In this document: one piece after another, positions 39,871-50,016 of the stretch
Layout of the letters: every line of letters starts with the position of its first letter
Numbering within the stretch: the stretch's first letter is position 1
NCBI RefSeq assembly: GCF_000744255.1
Contig: NZ_JQLO01000001.1
Coordinates: 930,001-994,000 of the forward strand
From: Carnobacterium divergens DSM 20623
Lineage (GTDB): Bacteria; Bacillota; Bacilli; Lactobacillales; Carnobacteriaceae
Length of the DNA stretch: 64,000 nt
Direction of reading: 5' to 3'
Program-made: the position numbers and the translations under genes
The notes under the pieces: model-generated
What the model was told of the DNA's origin: nothing
Seen by the model: the letters and a program-made list of their open reading frames with translations, nothing else
Database searches by the model: none

Positions 39871-41157
39871 TTATGCCCCTTTCGTATATACCACTTTCCC
39901 GTCAACCATAGTCATTTCTGTTAAACCTGATACCTTCCATCCAATAAATGGTGTGTTGCTTGCTAGTGATTTAAAATCAGCTGCATCGATGACTTCTTCT
40001 TCATCAAGATTAAAAAAGGCTAAGTCGGCTGTTTCGCCAACAGCTAGTCTTCCTGAATTTAATTTGAAAACGTCGCTTGGTTTGGTGCTCATCCATTCAA
40101 TCAGTTGAGTTAAGGTTACAATTCTCGTTTTTACAAAATGGGTATACATTAAAGCAAAAGCCGTTTCGATACCGACAATTCCAAAGGGTGACGTTAACAT
40201 AGAAGCTTCTTTTTCTTCCTTGCCATGAGGAGCATGATCCGTTGCAATAAAATCAAGTGTTCCATCTAATAATCCTTCAAGTAAAGCTGCTTGATCGTCT
40301 TCACCTCTAAGTGGTGGATTCATTTTATAAATGCCAGTGTCTCCAGGTATATCGTCTTCACAGAGTAATAAATGATGGGGAGTAACCTCTGCAGTTACGT
40401 GAATTCCAGCTCGTTTTGCCTCGCGAATCACTCGGACACTTTCTTTTGTTGAAACATGACAGACATGATAATGAGCTCCAGTTGCTTCACTTAATAACAC
40501 ATCTCGAGCAATTTGAGACGCTTCGGTAATGCTTAAAATCCCTGGTAAATTTAGTTTTTCAGACATGGCACCCTGATGCATGACGCCTCCAAATAATAAG
40601 GAATCATCTTCTGTGTGAGCGACGATAGCTACGTTATTTTTAGCAGCTTCTTCCATGGCTAAATACATTGTACCTGCCGTTTGAACTCCAACTCCATCAT
40701 TTGTAAAGGCAAACGCGCCTTCTTTAATTAATGCTGTTTGATCTACAAGCTCCTGACTTTTCAAACCTGTTGTTATGGGTGCATATTGCAACACCTTTAT
40801 GACCGCATCGTCTTTAATTTTTTGTTGAATGGCAGCGAATTTTTCTGGTGTATCTGGAACCGGATTGGTATTCGGCATTGCACAAACCGTTGTAAATCCT
40901 CCTCGTGCAGCCGCTAAACTTCCTGAAGCAATGGTTTCTTTATACGTGAATCCTGGTTCTCTTAAATGAACATGGACATCTACTAAGCCTGGTGTCACTA
41001 GACTTCCCTTAGCATCAATGATAGTATCTGCTGTTAAGCCTATTTTTTCTAACTCTAGCCCAATTGCCTCGATTTTAGTGTCTTTAATTAGCAATTCAAT
41101 AGGTTCTAATGTATCATTGTGTGTCAGAATTTTTGCATTTTTTATCCATGTGATCAT
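39871..41157 (-). CDS. pyrC: dihydroorotase
   Basis: PyrC cyclises carbamoyl aspartate to dihydroorotate. The 428-residue class I amidohydrolase has the metal ligands in VDVHVHLREPGFTYKE, the second-shell HTEDDSLLF, CHVSTKESV and IATDHAPHGKEEK. ATG 41157 is preceded by GAGGCGG; the ORF extension to 41178 was rejected because it includes the ribosome site. It is separated from pyrB by 89 bases that hold an 11-bp hairpin. It should not be confused with the related allantoinase gene at 48569. Confidence 0.96.
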   Translation of the reverse strand: MITWIKNAKILTHNDTLEPIELLIKDTKIEAIGLELEKIGLTADTIIDAKGSLVTPGLVDVHVHLREPGFTYKETIASGSLAAARGGFTTVCAMPNTNPVPDTPEKFAAIQQKIKDDAVIKVLQYAPITTGLKSQELVDQTALIKEGAFAFTNDGVGVQTAGTMYLAMEEAAKNNVAIVAHTEDDSLLFGGVMHQGAMSEKLNLPGILSITEASQIARDVLLSEATGAHYHVCHVSTKESVRVIREAKRAGIHVTAEVTPHHLLLCEDDIPGDTGIYKMNPPLRGEDDQAALLEGLLDGTLDFIATDHAPHGKEEKEASMLTSPFGIVGIETAFALMYTHFVKTRIVTLTQLIEWMSTKPSDVFKLNSGRLAVGETADLAFFNLDEEEVIDAADFKSLASNTPFIGWKVSGLTEMTMVDGKVVYTKGA

Positions 41158-41200
41158 TTTTAAACCGCCTCTTTCCATTCCGAATTTTTTTTTCGCATAA

Positions 41201-41239
41201 AATCAGCAACAAATTCAACAATCGAACCTGTTGCTGATT
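41201..41239 (-). terminator. hairpin between pyrB and pyrC
   Basis: A perfect 11-bp stem AATCAGCAACA / TGTTGCTGATT with a 17-nt loop is followed on the minus strand by only four T. No PyrR-binding loop accompanies it. It may be a partial terminator or an mRNA stability element lowering expression of the genes after pyrB. Confidence 0.6.
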
Positions 41240-41246
41240 CATATCT

Positions 41247-42158
41247 TTATAAAACTGCTTCTAAAATTGCCATTCTTGTATACACACCATTGGTCATTTG
41301 TTGAACAATACGTGAACGCTCACACTCGACTAACGTTCCTTGCAGTTCAACATCGCGATTAACAGGCGCTGGGTGCATGATAATCGCCATTTCTTTCATT
41401 TTTTGTTCTCTTTCTTCTGTTAATCCGTGCATTGCAAGGTATTTTTCTTTTGAAAAGTTTCCATAATATTCATGGCGTTCGTGTTGAACACGTAACAACA
41501 TCATGACGTCAACAAGTGGTGCAAGTTCATCTATTGGAAGATAGGTGCCAAATTCGTCAAAAGCTGGATCATACCATTCTTCTGGACCTGAAAAATAGAC
41601 TTCTGCTCCTAATCGTTTTAACATTTGCATGTTAGAATTAGCTACTCTTGAATGCGTTAAATCGCCTACGATGGCTACTTTTAATCCTTCAAAACGGCCA
41701 AATTCTTCATAAATTGTCATCAGATCTAGCAGACACTGGCTTGGATGTTGTCCACTTCCATCACCGCCGTTTACGACGGCTAGTTTAATTCCGGTACTAG
41801 CAATCAATTCTTCATAATAAGCTTCGTCTCCGTGTCGAATAACAGCGACGTCAACTCCTAAGGCATCCATTGTTAAGACGGTATCGTACAACGTTTCTCC
41901 TTTATTCACACTACTAGTAGAAACTTCAAAATCAATGATATCGATGCCTAATTTTTTTTCAGCCATTTCAAAACTTTTATGGGTTCGGGTACTATTTTCA
42001 AAAAAAAGGTTGACTGCATATTTTTGCTCTGGCGGCGCGTATACGGCACCTTTTTTAAATTCTCCAGCGCGTTTGATTAAGGACATTACCTCTTTGTTTG
42101 ATAGTGCTTCAACAGATACAAGATTCTCTAAATGTAATTTTTGAATAGTTGTTGTCAT
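41247..42158 (-). CDS. pyrB: aspartate carbamoyltransferase catalytic subunit
   Basis: PyrB condenses carbamoyl phosphate and aspartate to carbamoyl aspartate, the committed step of UMP synthesis. The 303-residue protein has the carbamoyl-phosphate site [20 protein letters not shown] in one piece of its N-domain and the aspartate-domain [12 protein letters not shown]. The gene for the regulatory subunit PyrI is absent, as in other Firmicutes. AGGGG lies before ATG 42158. The gap to pyrP is only 45 bases plus the upstream extension and lacks a PyrR attenuator. Confidence 0.96.
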   Translation of the reverse strand: MTTTIQKLHLENLVSVEALSNKEVMSLIKRAGEFKKGAVYAPPEQKYAVNLFFENSTRTHKSFEMAEKKLGIDIIDFEVSTSSVNKGETLYDTVLTMDALGVDVAVIRHGDEAYYEELIASTGIKLAVVNGGDGSGQHPSQCLLDLMTIYEEFGRFEGLKVAIVGDLTHSRVANSNMQMLKRLGAEVYFSGPEEWYDPAFDEFGTYLPIDELAPLVDVMMLLRVQHERHEYYGNFSKEKYLAMHGLTEEREQKMKEMAIIMHPAPVNRDVELQGTLVECERSRIVQQMTNGVYTRMAILEAVL

Positions 42159-42203
42159 ATGATTTTCCCCTCCATTAAATGTTTTGCTTGCTGTTAGATT
42201 ATA

Positions 42204-43505
42204 TTAATTGGTTTCACTTTTTGCTTGCTTTGGTAATACTAAGTTTAAAATAATTCCTACGACTGTTGCTAAACTCATACCAGAAAGGGTTAGCGAACCA
42301 AATTCTAGGAACGCACCGCCAATTCCAATGACTAAGATAACTGAAGAGATAATCAAGTTGCGTTTTTTATCAAAATCAATTTTGTTGTCAATCAAGATTC
42401 TTAAGCCGCTTGAAGCGATGACTCCGAATAATAGGAAGCTGATGCCGCCAATAACTGGCCCCGGTATACTTAAGATAACGGCGCTAACCTTGCCGATAAA
42501 TCCAAACAGGATGGCTAAAGTTGCAGCTCCTCCGATAACGAAGACACTGTGCACTCTTGTTAATGCTAAGACACCAATGTTTTCTCCATAACTTGTTGCA
42601 GGTGGACCACCAAGTAGTGAAGCTAGAATTGTTGCAGCACCGTCAGCAAAGATCGTTCTTGATAATCCTGGTTTTTTGAAAAAGTTGCGTGTAGTGATTT
42701 TATTTAATACCATCAGATGACCGATATGTTCACTCATTGTGACAAAGGCGATTGGCGCCATCGTAGCTAAGGCAGCTAGTGAAAAAGCTGGTTTATATGA
42801 AACAAATGGGATTTGGAAGTTTGGAACTTGGAACCATGCGGCTGCTTCGACTCCTGATAAATCGACAATTCCAACCATTAACGAGATGACGTAGCCTGAA
42901 ACAATACCGATTAAAATCGGAATTAAACTTAGAAATCCTTTTAAATACATGTTGCAAATAATGGTAATCGCTAGTGTTGCAAGTGCGACTAAAATGTAAG
43001 TCACACTATAATTTTCAGGAGCAGCTGTGGCTCCAATATACATGGCTTGGTTTGCCGCTGTACCTGAAAGACTTAATCCGATTACCATCACAACGGGTCC
43101 TACAACGATTGGTGGTAGAACTTTGTCTAACCAATCCGATCCAATCATTTTGATGACTAGAGCAACAATCCAGTAAACGAGTCCAGCATAAAGGGCTCCT
43201 TGGAAAGCTGCAGGATAGCCACCTCCATTTTTGATTACCATAAGCATAGGTGTAATAAAAGCAAAGCTACTTCCCAAATAGGCAGGGATTTTTCCTTTTG
43301 TGATTCCGATATAAAGTAACGTTCCTAACCCAGATGTTACTAAGGCAATTCCTGGATTTAAGCCAACTAAGATGGGCACTAATACAGTAGCTCCAAACAT
43401 GGTGAACAAGTGTTGCAAACTTAACCCAAACCATTGAATCCCTGGTGGTTTTTCATGAATATCTAAGACAACATCTGGATTTCTTTTAACTTCTTTAACT
43501 GACAT
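42204..43505 (-). CDS. pyrP: uracil permease
   Basis: PyrP is a proton-linked uracil importer of the NCS2 family. The 433-residue membrane protein has 14 expected segments and NCS2 motifs such as FGATVLVPILVGLNPGIALVTSG, KGKIPAYLGSSFAFITP and the substrate-proximal PATSYGENIGVLALTRV. ATG 43505 follows GAGGAG; a longer ORF start at 43538 was rejected. A PyrR-type attenuator precedes it, so UMP excess shuts uptake as well as synthesis. It lies second in the pyr operon after pyrR. Confidence 0.95.
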   Translation of the reverse strand: MSVKEVKRNPDVVLDIHEKPPGIQWFGLSLQHLFTMFGATVLVPILVGLNPGIALVTSGLGTLLYIGITKGKIPAYLGSSFAFITPMLMVIKNGGGYPAAFQGALYAGLVYWIVALVIKMIGSDWLDKVLPPIVVGPVVMVIGLSLSGTAANQAMYIGATAAPENYSVTYILVALATLAITIICNMYLKGFLSLIPILIGIVSGYVISLMVGIVDLSGVEAAAWFQVPNFQIPFVSYKPAFSLAALATMAPIAFVTMSEHIGHLMVLNKITTRNFFKKPGLSRTIFADGAATILASLLGGPPATSYGENIGVLALTRVHSVFVIGGAATLAILFGFIGKVSAVILSIPGPVIGGISFLLFGVIASSGLRILIDNKIDFDKKRNLIISSVILVIGIGGAFLEFGSLTLSGMSLATVVGIILNLVLPKQAKSETN

Positions 43506-43562
43506 TTTTAATTGCTCCTCGTTTTTAAAAGTCAACATTAAGTGACTTCAATGCATTTTTTG

Positions 43563-43708
43563 TAAAGAAAAAGAACCTGAAAGTCTATGTGAGACTCCCA
43601 GGTTCTTTAAATCATTGAATTTGCTAAAGTTTCCCTGTTTTCATCTAAAACGAGAGATTCCAAACATTCAATTCATTATGGTGACCTTCTGTGCCTCTCT
43701 GGACTCAG
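43563..43708 (-). promoter_or_regulatory. PyrR attenuator before pyrP
   Basis: The minus strand carries the PyrR-binding loop AGTCCAGAGAGGC at about 43691-43705. About 80 bases later a terminator hairpin, AAAGAACCTG / CAGGTTCTTT (43570-43579 and 43599-43608), ends in TTTTTCTTT. UMP-bound PyrR stabilises the antiantiterminator and favours termination in the Bacillus system. Confidence 0.88.
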
Positions 43709-43741
43709 TTAAAGTTTCACGATTCTTTTTTATTCGATTTG

Positions 43742-44418
<677 letters not shown>

Positions 44419-44479
44419 TTGTTAAAGGAAAGTATTAAATTTTTAACTGAATTAAGAATACCTAATTTTAAAGGAGATG

Positions 44480-45388
44480 TCAATTGTTATTTCTTAATTC
44501 TTCTAAAGTATTTTCAAATATTGTTGGTAGCGGTGCTTCAAAGGTTAAAAATTCACCTGTTGTAGGGTGTTTAAAGCCTAATGTTTTCGCATGTAAAAAC
44601 TGTCCGTTCCCTTTTAAGGTTTTCTTTGGCCCATATGTTGGATCTCCTGCAATAGGATAACCGATATAACGCATGTGAACACGAATTTGATGGGTTCTTC
44701 CTGTTTCCAATTTCAATGTGACTAAAGTAAAATCACTAAATTGTTCAATAACTGTAAAATGGGTCACAGCTGGTCTGCCATCGTCAATTATTGCTTGCTT
44801 TTTACGATCTTCCTTTGCTCTGCCAATTGGTGCATCAATGGTTCCTTTTTCATGTGGAATTTCGCCATGAACCAAGGCTACATACTCTCTAAGAGAGGTT
44901 TTGTCTTTTAATTGAGCAGCTAATTTTTCATGGGCTTGATCGTTTTTAGCAACCATTAACAAGCCAGAAGTATCCTTATCAATACGGTGGACAATACCTG
45001 GACGAATCACGCCATTGATTCCAGACAAGTCTTTTACATGATACATCAAGGCGTTTACTAAGGTTCCCGTCATGTGGCCTGCTGATGGATGAACCACCAT
45101 TCCTTGAGGTTTATTCACGACCATTACATCTTCGTCTTCATAGACAATATCAAGAGGAATGTCTTCTGCAATAATCTCTAAAGGAACCGCATCTGGTTCT
45201 GTTGCTTGAATAAGGTCCCCTGCTTTGACTTTATAATTCTGTTTTACCGCTTCATCATTTACATAAACGGCTCCCTCTTTTACCCATTGTTGAATTTGTG
45301 AACGACTATGTGTGGGAAGTAATTCTGCTAAAACTTTATCGATTCTACCTTTTTCTTCGTTAATTGTAAATGTATAAATTTGTGTCAT
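44480..45388 (-). CDS. RluD/YlyB-family 23S rRNA pseudouridine synthase
   Basis: The enzyme isomerises specific uridines of 23S rRNA. The 302-residue protein has an N-terminal S4 RNA-binding domain (GRIDKVLAELLPTHSRSQIQQW) and a catalytic domain with the active aspartate in GIVHRIDKDTSGLLMVAKN and the later LKLETGRTHQIRVHM. It is the ylyB position homologue between lspA and pyrR in Bacillus. The precise target (1911/1915/1917 or another) cannot be read from sequence. ATG 45388 follows GAGGAAAAG. It probably shares the lspA promoter. Confidence 0.93.
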   Translation of the reverse strand: MTQIYTFTINEEKGRIDKVLAELLPTHSRSQIQQWVKEGAVYVNDEAVKQNYKVKAGDLIQATEPDAVPLEIIAEDIPLDIVYEDEDVMVVNKPQGMVVHPSAGHMTGTLVNALMYHVKDLSGINGVIRPGIVHRIDKDTSGLLMVAKNDQAHEKLAAQLKDKTSLREYVALVHGEIPHEKGTIDAPIGRAKEDRKKQAIIDDGRPAVTHFTVIEQFSDFTLVTLKLETGRTHQIRVHMRYIGYPIAGDPTYGPKKTLKGNGQFLHAKTLGFKHPTTGEFLTFEAPLPTIFENTLEELRNNN

Positions 45389-45409
45389 GTGCTTCTTTTC
45401 CTCATTCCA

Positions 45410-45868
45410 TTAAGCTAATTTTTTATTTTTCTCATCTAATAAAACATAGACGATAATCAAGGCTACTCCAATACTAAGCGACATATCCGCTACATTAAAA
45501 ATCGGAAAATCAAATAGTTCAACACGAACCATGTCCACTACGTATCCTAATCGAATGCGGTCAATAAAGTTTCCTAAAGCGCCTGCTAATATCAAGGCTA
45601 ATCCCATTGAAAATAAGCGACTTTCCTTAGCGTACTTTTGCATGATATAGAGAACACCAATGATCACGACGGTTGTAATCACGTAAAAAAACCACATTTG
45701 TCCTTCTAAAATACTCCATGCAGCTCCTGTATTTTGAATGTACATCCAAGATAAAACACCGGGTAAAAATGCTTTTACTTGGTATAATTCAATGTTTTGT
45801 ACGACCAAATATTTTGTCACTTGATCTACTATCAGGACGACTAGGGCTAATAGATAATAATAAATCAT
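45410..45868 (-). CDS. lspA: lipoprotein signal peptidase (signal peptidase II)
   Basis: LspA cleaves the signal peptide of prolipoproteins in the membrane, just before the lipidated cysteine. The 152-residue protein has four spans, the catalytic aspartates in GALGNFIDRIRLGYVVDM and FNVADMSLSIGV, and the N-terminal DQVTKYLVVQN. GTGAGG precedes ATG 45868. It is 21 bases from the rluD-like gene, in the widely kept lspA-rluD-pyrR order. Confidence 0.96.
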   Translation of the reverse strand: MIYYYLLALVVLIVDQVTKYLVVQNIELYQVKAFLPGVLSWMYIQNTGAAWSILEGQMWFFYVITTVVIIGVLYIMQKYAKESRLFSMGLALILAGALGNFIDRIRLGYVVDMVRVELFDFPIFNVADMSLSIGVALIIVYVLLDEKNKKLA

Positions 45869-46117
45869 TTTTTAACCTCACTTTATAAACTTTCATTTAA
45901 AATATAAAATTGTTCCTATCTTTCCTATTCTACCTTATTAATTGCTTTAGGGATAGTTTTTTTATCATGAACTTTTTAAAATTGATTTTTTTTGCAAATT
46001 TTTTGTTATCTTAGTATTTGGTTCAATGAACAGGTACAATCTAGCGAAGCTATTGCTTTTAAATGCAACGCCTAATACGGTATACTTAGTAAAATGAGAT
46101 TAAAGGAGGAGTCTATT

Positions 46118-46924
46118 TTGAAGTGGTATGAAAATGTACTAAATGGTTGTCTTAGAACCATTAAATTTATCTTTGTTTGTTTGATAGCCTTTATGATTTA
46201 TCAAAATCTATTTGCATCCATTCTTACAAAAAAAATTCATATTTTTATTTACATTGTTTTTTGGGCATTTACAGCGTATCTTTTTCTTCCCTGGTTAAAT
46301 CGTTTATTAACAAAATTTTATGTCCCCGATTATTTTATCGGACGAACTAAAACAAATGATGGTTTACTAGGTGACCCAATCAATTTGGCTTTTTATGGCA
46401 CTGAAAAAGAGTTGGTTGCGGCTTTTAAAGCTAGCGGTTGGCATATTGCAGACCCACTTTCTATTCGTAGTTCATGGAAAATTACTCTTTCAAGTATTTT
46501 AGGTAAATCTTACCCTACTGCACCTGTCAGCTCACTATTTTTATTTTCTAGAAAACAGGATTTGGCATTTGAAATGGAAATTGATGGCAACCCCCGAAAA
46601 AGACATCATATACGAATTTGGCAAACACCAAAAGATTGGCATTTGCCAGGCGGGAAAACGGCTGATTGGTTAGGTGCTGCAACCTATGATAAACATGTAG
46701 GCTTGTCTTTATTTACCGGACAAATCACTCATAAAATCGATGCAAACGTAGACCACGAAAGGGATTTTGTTATCGATTGTTTAAAAAAAGGAACGTTTGT
46801 TAAAGCAATTGAAGTTGTTCCTCATTTTACAAGTAGTTATCATGCTCGTAACGGTGGTGGCGATCGTATCCATACGGATGGTGCCTTGCCCTTCATCACA
46901 ATTAAGAATGAAAAATCTAGTTGA
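46118..46924 (+). CDS. LssY C-terminal-domain membrane protein
   Basis: The 268-residue protein has two N-terminal membrane spans (about 10-30 and 42-62) and a soluble domain that matches the LssY_C pattern: INLAFYGTEKELVAAFKASGW, FSRKQDLAFEMEI, RHHIRIWQ, WLGAATYDKHVGL and HERDFVIDCLKK. In Legionella LssY the domain follows a PAP2 phosphatase; here no phosphatase is present. Function is unknown. The start is TTG 46118, 8 nt after AAGGAGG (46103-46109); ATG 46094 lies upstream of that site. It is alone, diverging from lspA. Confidence 0.8.
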   Translation: MKWYENVLNGCLRTIKFIFVCLIAFMIYQNLFASILTKKIHIFIYIVFWAFTAYLFLPWLNRLLTKFYVPDYFIGRTKTNDGLLGDPINLAFYGTEKELVAAFKASGWHIADPLSIRSSWKITLSSILGKSYPTAPVSSLFLFSRKQDLAFEMEIDGNPRKRHHIRIWQTPKDWHLPGGKTADWLGAATYDKHVGLSLFTGQITHKIDANVDHERDFVIDCLKKGTFVKAIEVVPHFTSSYHARNGGGDRIHTDGALPFITIKNEKSS

Positions 46925-46940
46925 ATGAATTTACTCTTGG

Positions 46941-46970
46941 CCTCTATGTAATTATGTAGAGGTTTTTTTG
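46941..46970 (+). terminator. intrinsic terminator
   Basis: The short stem CCTCTA / TAGAGG is followed by seven T, about 15 bases after the LssY_C gene. Confidence 0.7.
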
Positions 46971-47079
46971 TTCAAATAAACGATTTTTTTATCGAAACTA
47001 TTCATTCTAGCTAAAGACATTTTTTCCTTTTGTCCGCTTCATCCAAAGAATTCGTTTATTTGTCATGTTATATTTATGA

Positions 47080-47093
47080 TGATAACGCTTACT
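47080..47093 (+). promoter_or_regulatory. candidate cre box before the allantoin permease
   Basis: TGATAACGCTTACT resembles the cre consensus with one mismatch and lies immediately upstream of the AGGAGGG ribosome site. CcpA bound here could block early elongation. Confidence 0.5.
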
Positions 47094-47106
47094 TAGGAGG
47101 GATGCT

Positions 47107-48567
47107 ATGTTAGAAGATAATCAAAAGCCTTTAAAAAATTCAAAGTATAAAGGCTATCAAGCTGATTTACTTCCTAAAACAAAAAGACAACAAACGTGGG
47201 GAACTTTTAATTACTTTACTTTATGGATGGGATCCGTACACAATGTTCCCAATTATGTAGCTGTTGGTGGCTTTTTTTTCTTAGGAATTGCTCCTCAATA
47301 CATTATGTTGGCGATTTTTTTTAGTTCGATTTTAATTGCGGGCATGATGATATTTAATGGAAAGGCTGGTTCTAAATATGGAATTCCATTTGCAATGTCA
47401 CTGCGTGCTTCCTATGGAGAAAAAGGAGCATTGATTCCTGGCATTCTAAGAGGCTGTATTGCTGCCATTATGTGGTATGGCTTGCAAACCTACACGGGCT
47501 CATTGGCTTTGCTCATTTTAATCGGAAAAATTTGGCCTACTTTTTTAAGCCTTGGTGGTGATTTTCAATTTTTAGGAATTACAATGCCTGGTTTAATTGC
47601 ATTTACTATCTTTTGGTCTTTAAATTTAATGATTGGCTTAGGTGGTGGAGCAATTCTAAATAAGTTCACAGCACTGCTTAATCCTTTAATTTATGTATTG
47701 TTTGGTGGAATGACAATTTGGGCTTTAAATATTGGTGGAGGCTTATCCGAAATTTTAGCCTATATACCACAACAGATTTCCAAAGAGTACGCCCCACTTA
47801 TCATTTTCTTTATGATTATTAACGCAAATCTTGCTGTTTGGGCAGCTCCTGGCGTTAGTGCTTCTGATTTTACACAACATGCTAAGAGTTTCAAAAGTCA
47901 GGCCTTTGGTCAATTTGCGGGACTAGTTCTTTCTTATGGATTATTTGCCTTTTCAAGTGTCACGATTTTAGCTGGCGCAAGTATTCATTATGGTGTAGAT
48001 ACTTGGAATATTTTAGATATCGTGACGAAATGGGATCACTTAGCAGCTACAGCCTTTGCAACACTAGTTTTACTCTTAACAACGATTTCAACAAATGCCA
48101 CAGGAAATATTATACCTGCTGGCTATCAATTAGCAGCTACTTTTCCAAAAAAGATTTCATATAAACAAGGTGTTTTAATTGCTAGCATTATTAGTTTTTT
48201 AATTTGTCCTTGGAAATTAATGGAAAATCAAGCAAGTATTTATACATTTTTAGAAATTATTGGTGGTATTTTAGGGCCTGTTTTAGGTGTAATGTTGGCG
48301 CATTACTTTGTAGCAATCAAGCAAACTCTTGTGCTTGATAAACTTTATGTCACAAAAGGAACCACGGGCTATTATCAAAGTGGGATCAATTGGCTAGCAT
48401 TAAGTATCACTTTTGTCTCTACCGTACTATCTTTTACAGGGAAAATCATTCCAAGTTTATCTATTCTTTCTGGCTTCTCGTGGATGATTGGAAGTGTATC
48501 TGCTTTTGTACTTTATAGTTTTTCTATTTTAATTTTCAAATCATCAACCAATATAAGGAGGAAATAA
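47107..48567 (+). CDS. NCS1-family allantoin permease
   Basis: The 486-residue membrane protein has about 12 spans and belongs to the nucleobase:cation symporter-1 family (PucI/AllP/CodB). Signatures are [21 protein letters not shown] near span 1, [20 protein letters not shown] and [19 protein letters not shown]. Directly following is allantoinase with a one-base gap, so allantoin is the most likely substrate, although uracil and hydantoin are transported by relatives. AGGAGGG precedes ATG 47107. Catabolite repression is suggested by the cre-like box just upstream. Confidence 0.88.
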   Translation: MLEDNQKPLKNSKYKGYQADLLPKTKRQQTWGTFNYFTLWMGSVHNVPNYVAVGGFFFLGIAPQYIMLAIFFSSILIAGMMIFNGKAGSKYGIPFAMSLRASYGEKGALIPGILRGCIAAIMWYGLQTYTGSLALLILIGKIWPTFLSLGGDFQFLGITMPGLIAFTIFWSLNLMIGLGGGAILNKFTALLNPLIYVLFGGMTIWALNIGGGLSEILAYIPQQISKEYAPLIIFFMIINANLAVWAAPGVSASDFTQHAKSFKSQAFGQFAGLVLSYGLFAFSSVTILAGASIHYGVDTWNILDIVTKWDHLAATAFATLVLLLTTISTNATGNIIPAGYQLAATFPKKISYKQGVLIASIISFLICPWKLMENQASIYTFLEIIGGILGPVLGVMLAHYFVAIKQTLVLDKLYVTKGTTGYYQSGINWLALSITFVSTVLSFTGKIIPSLSILSGFSWMIGSVSAFVLYSFSILIFKSSTNIRRK

Positions 48568-48568
48568 A

Positions 48569-49921
48569 ATGAATTATGATTTACTAATTAAAAACGGGAC
48601 AGTCATTTTAGAAGATCAAGCAATTGTCACCAATATTGCTGTTAAGGATGGAAAAATTGCAGCCATTGGAGCAGATTTAACACAAGGAACTGAAACGATT
48701 GATGCGAGAAAATTGATTGTTTCACCTGGAATGGTGGATGCTCATGTGCATATTTCAGAACCTGGTCGTACTCACTGGGAAGGATACCAAACAGGAACAA
48801 AAGCTGCAGCTAAAGGTGGCGTGACTACCTTTATTGAAATGCCTTTAAATCAACTTCCTGCCACTACTAGTCGTGAAACATTGCAACTGAAATTTGATGC
48901 GGCTAAGGGAAAACTTTCCATGGATGTCGCACTTTTTGGTGGCCTTGTTCCATATAATTTAGAGGACTTAGAGGATTTAGATGAAGAAGGTGTCGTTGCG
49001 TTTAAATGCTTCTTAGCCACCTGTGGTTTTCCTGATGAACCAACGGATTTTCAAAATGTAGACGATTATTCGTTTTTTGCTGGAATGAAAAAAATTGCTA
49101 AAATGGACAGTTTACTAGCTATCCATGCAGAAAATGCATTAATTTGTGATGAGCTAGGAAAAGTTGCCCAAAGTAAGGGGCAAACATCAACGGATGATTA
49201 CGTGGCATCAAGACCACCTTTTACAGAAGTTGAAGCCGTTCGCAGAGCCATTTATTTAGCAAAAGTTGCAGATTGTCAAATTCATATTTGTCATTTAAGT
49301 ACACCAGAAGCGATTTCGGAAGTCACAAAAGCTAAACAATCCGGTCAACGAGTGACTTGCGAATCCTGTACGCATTACTTTGCCCTCAATCAAGAACAGT
49401 TTGCTGATATTGGCATGAGTGCTAAGTGTGCACCGCCATTAAGAGATCAAGCAAATCAAGAATTACTATGGGAAAAATTATTTAATGGCGAAATTGATTT
49501 TGTTACATCTGACCACTCTCCCTGCCCTCCTGAAATGAAAATTGGAAATGCTTTTACTGCTTGGGGAGGTATCTCTGGTTTACAAAATAATATGGACATT
49601 CTTTTTGATGAAGCCGTTCAAAAACGTGGAATGTCTCTAACTCAATTTGCGGACTTAATTGCTACGGCGCCAGCAAATTTATATCAATTGAAAACGAAAG
49701 GCAGTATTGCGATCGGAAAAGATGCAGATTTTACATTTATTAAACCAAAAGCACCTTATACACTAAAAGAATCAGACTTAGAATATAAAAATAAAATTAG
49801 TCCCTACATTGGCCGAGAAATTGGCTGTCAAGTTGTCAGAACCATTTTACGTGGCGAAACGATTTACGATAAACAAACAAAAGCATTTAAAGAAGCTACT
49901 GGTCACTTTTTATTAAAATGA
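48569..49921 (+). CDS. allB: allantoinase
   Basis: AllB opens the hydantoin ring of allantoin to give allantoate, the first step of purine-ring catabolism here. The 450-residue amidohydrolase has [17 protein letters not shown] for the first two zinc ligands, the carboxylated lysine in [33 protein letters not shown] and [12 protein letters not shown]. The KCFLATCGF and DHSPCPPE features tell it from dihydroorotase. It overlaps the permease transcript with a one-base gap. It is the only catabolic enzyme of the cluster on the plus strand. Confidence 0.94.
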   Translation: MNYDLLIKNGTVILEDQAIVTNIAVKDGKIAAIGADLTQGTETIDARKLIVSPGMVDAHVHISEPGRTHWEGYQTGTKAAAKGGVTTFIEMPLNQLPATTSRETLQLKFDAAKGKLSMDVALFGGLVPYNLEDLEDLDEEGVVAFKCFLATCGFPDEPTDFQNVDDYSFFAGMKKIAKMDSLLAIHAENALICDELGKVAQSKGQTSTDDYVASRPPFTEVEAVRRAIYLAKVADCQIHICHLSTPEAISEVTKAKQSGQRVTCESCTHYFALNQEQFADIGMSAKCAPPLRDQANQELLWEKLFNGEIDFVTSDHSPCPPEMKIGNAFTAWGGISGLQNNMDILFDEAVQKRGMSLTQFADLIATAPANLYQLKTKGSIAIGKDADFTFIKPKAPYTLKESDLEYKNKISPYIGREIGCQVVRTILRGETIYDKQTKAFKEATGHFLLK

Positions 49922-49926
49922 CAGTT

Positions 49927-49965
49927 AAAAGAAATACCTTTTTAAGTAAAGGTATTTCTTTTTTT
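49927..49965 (+). terminator. terminator of permease-allB
   Basis: The stem AAATACCTTT / AAAGGTATTT with extended A/T pairs is followed by a T7 run a few bases after the allB stop. Confidence 0.85.
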
Positions 49966-49974
49966 CTGAAACTA

Positions 49975-50012
49975 AAAAAACCTTTAGAAAAAATACTTTC
50001 TAAAGGTTTTTT
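49975..50012. terminator. bidirectional terminator of pucG
   Basis: A perfect 16-bp stem AAAAAACCTTTAGAAA / TTTCTAAAGGTTTTTT with a 6-base loop terminates minus-strand pucG. Confidence 0.88.
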
Positions 50013-50016
50013 AAAT

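Noticed and set aside
42159-42203. third PyrR attenuator before pyrB
   Set aside because: The gap is too short and has no AGUCCNGNGAGG-like loop or terminator.
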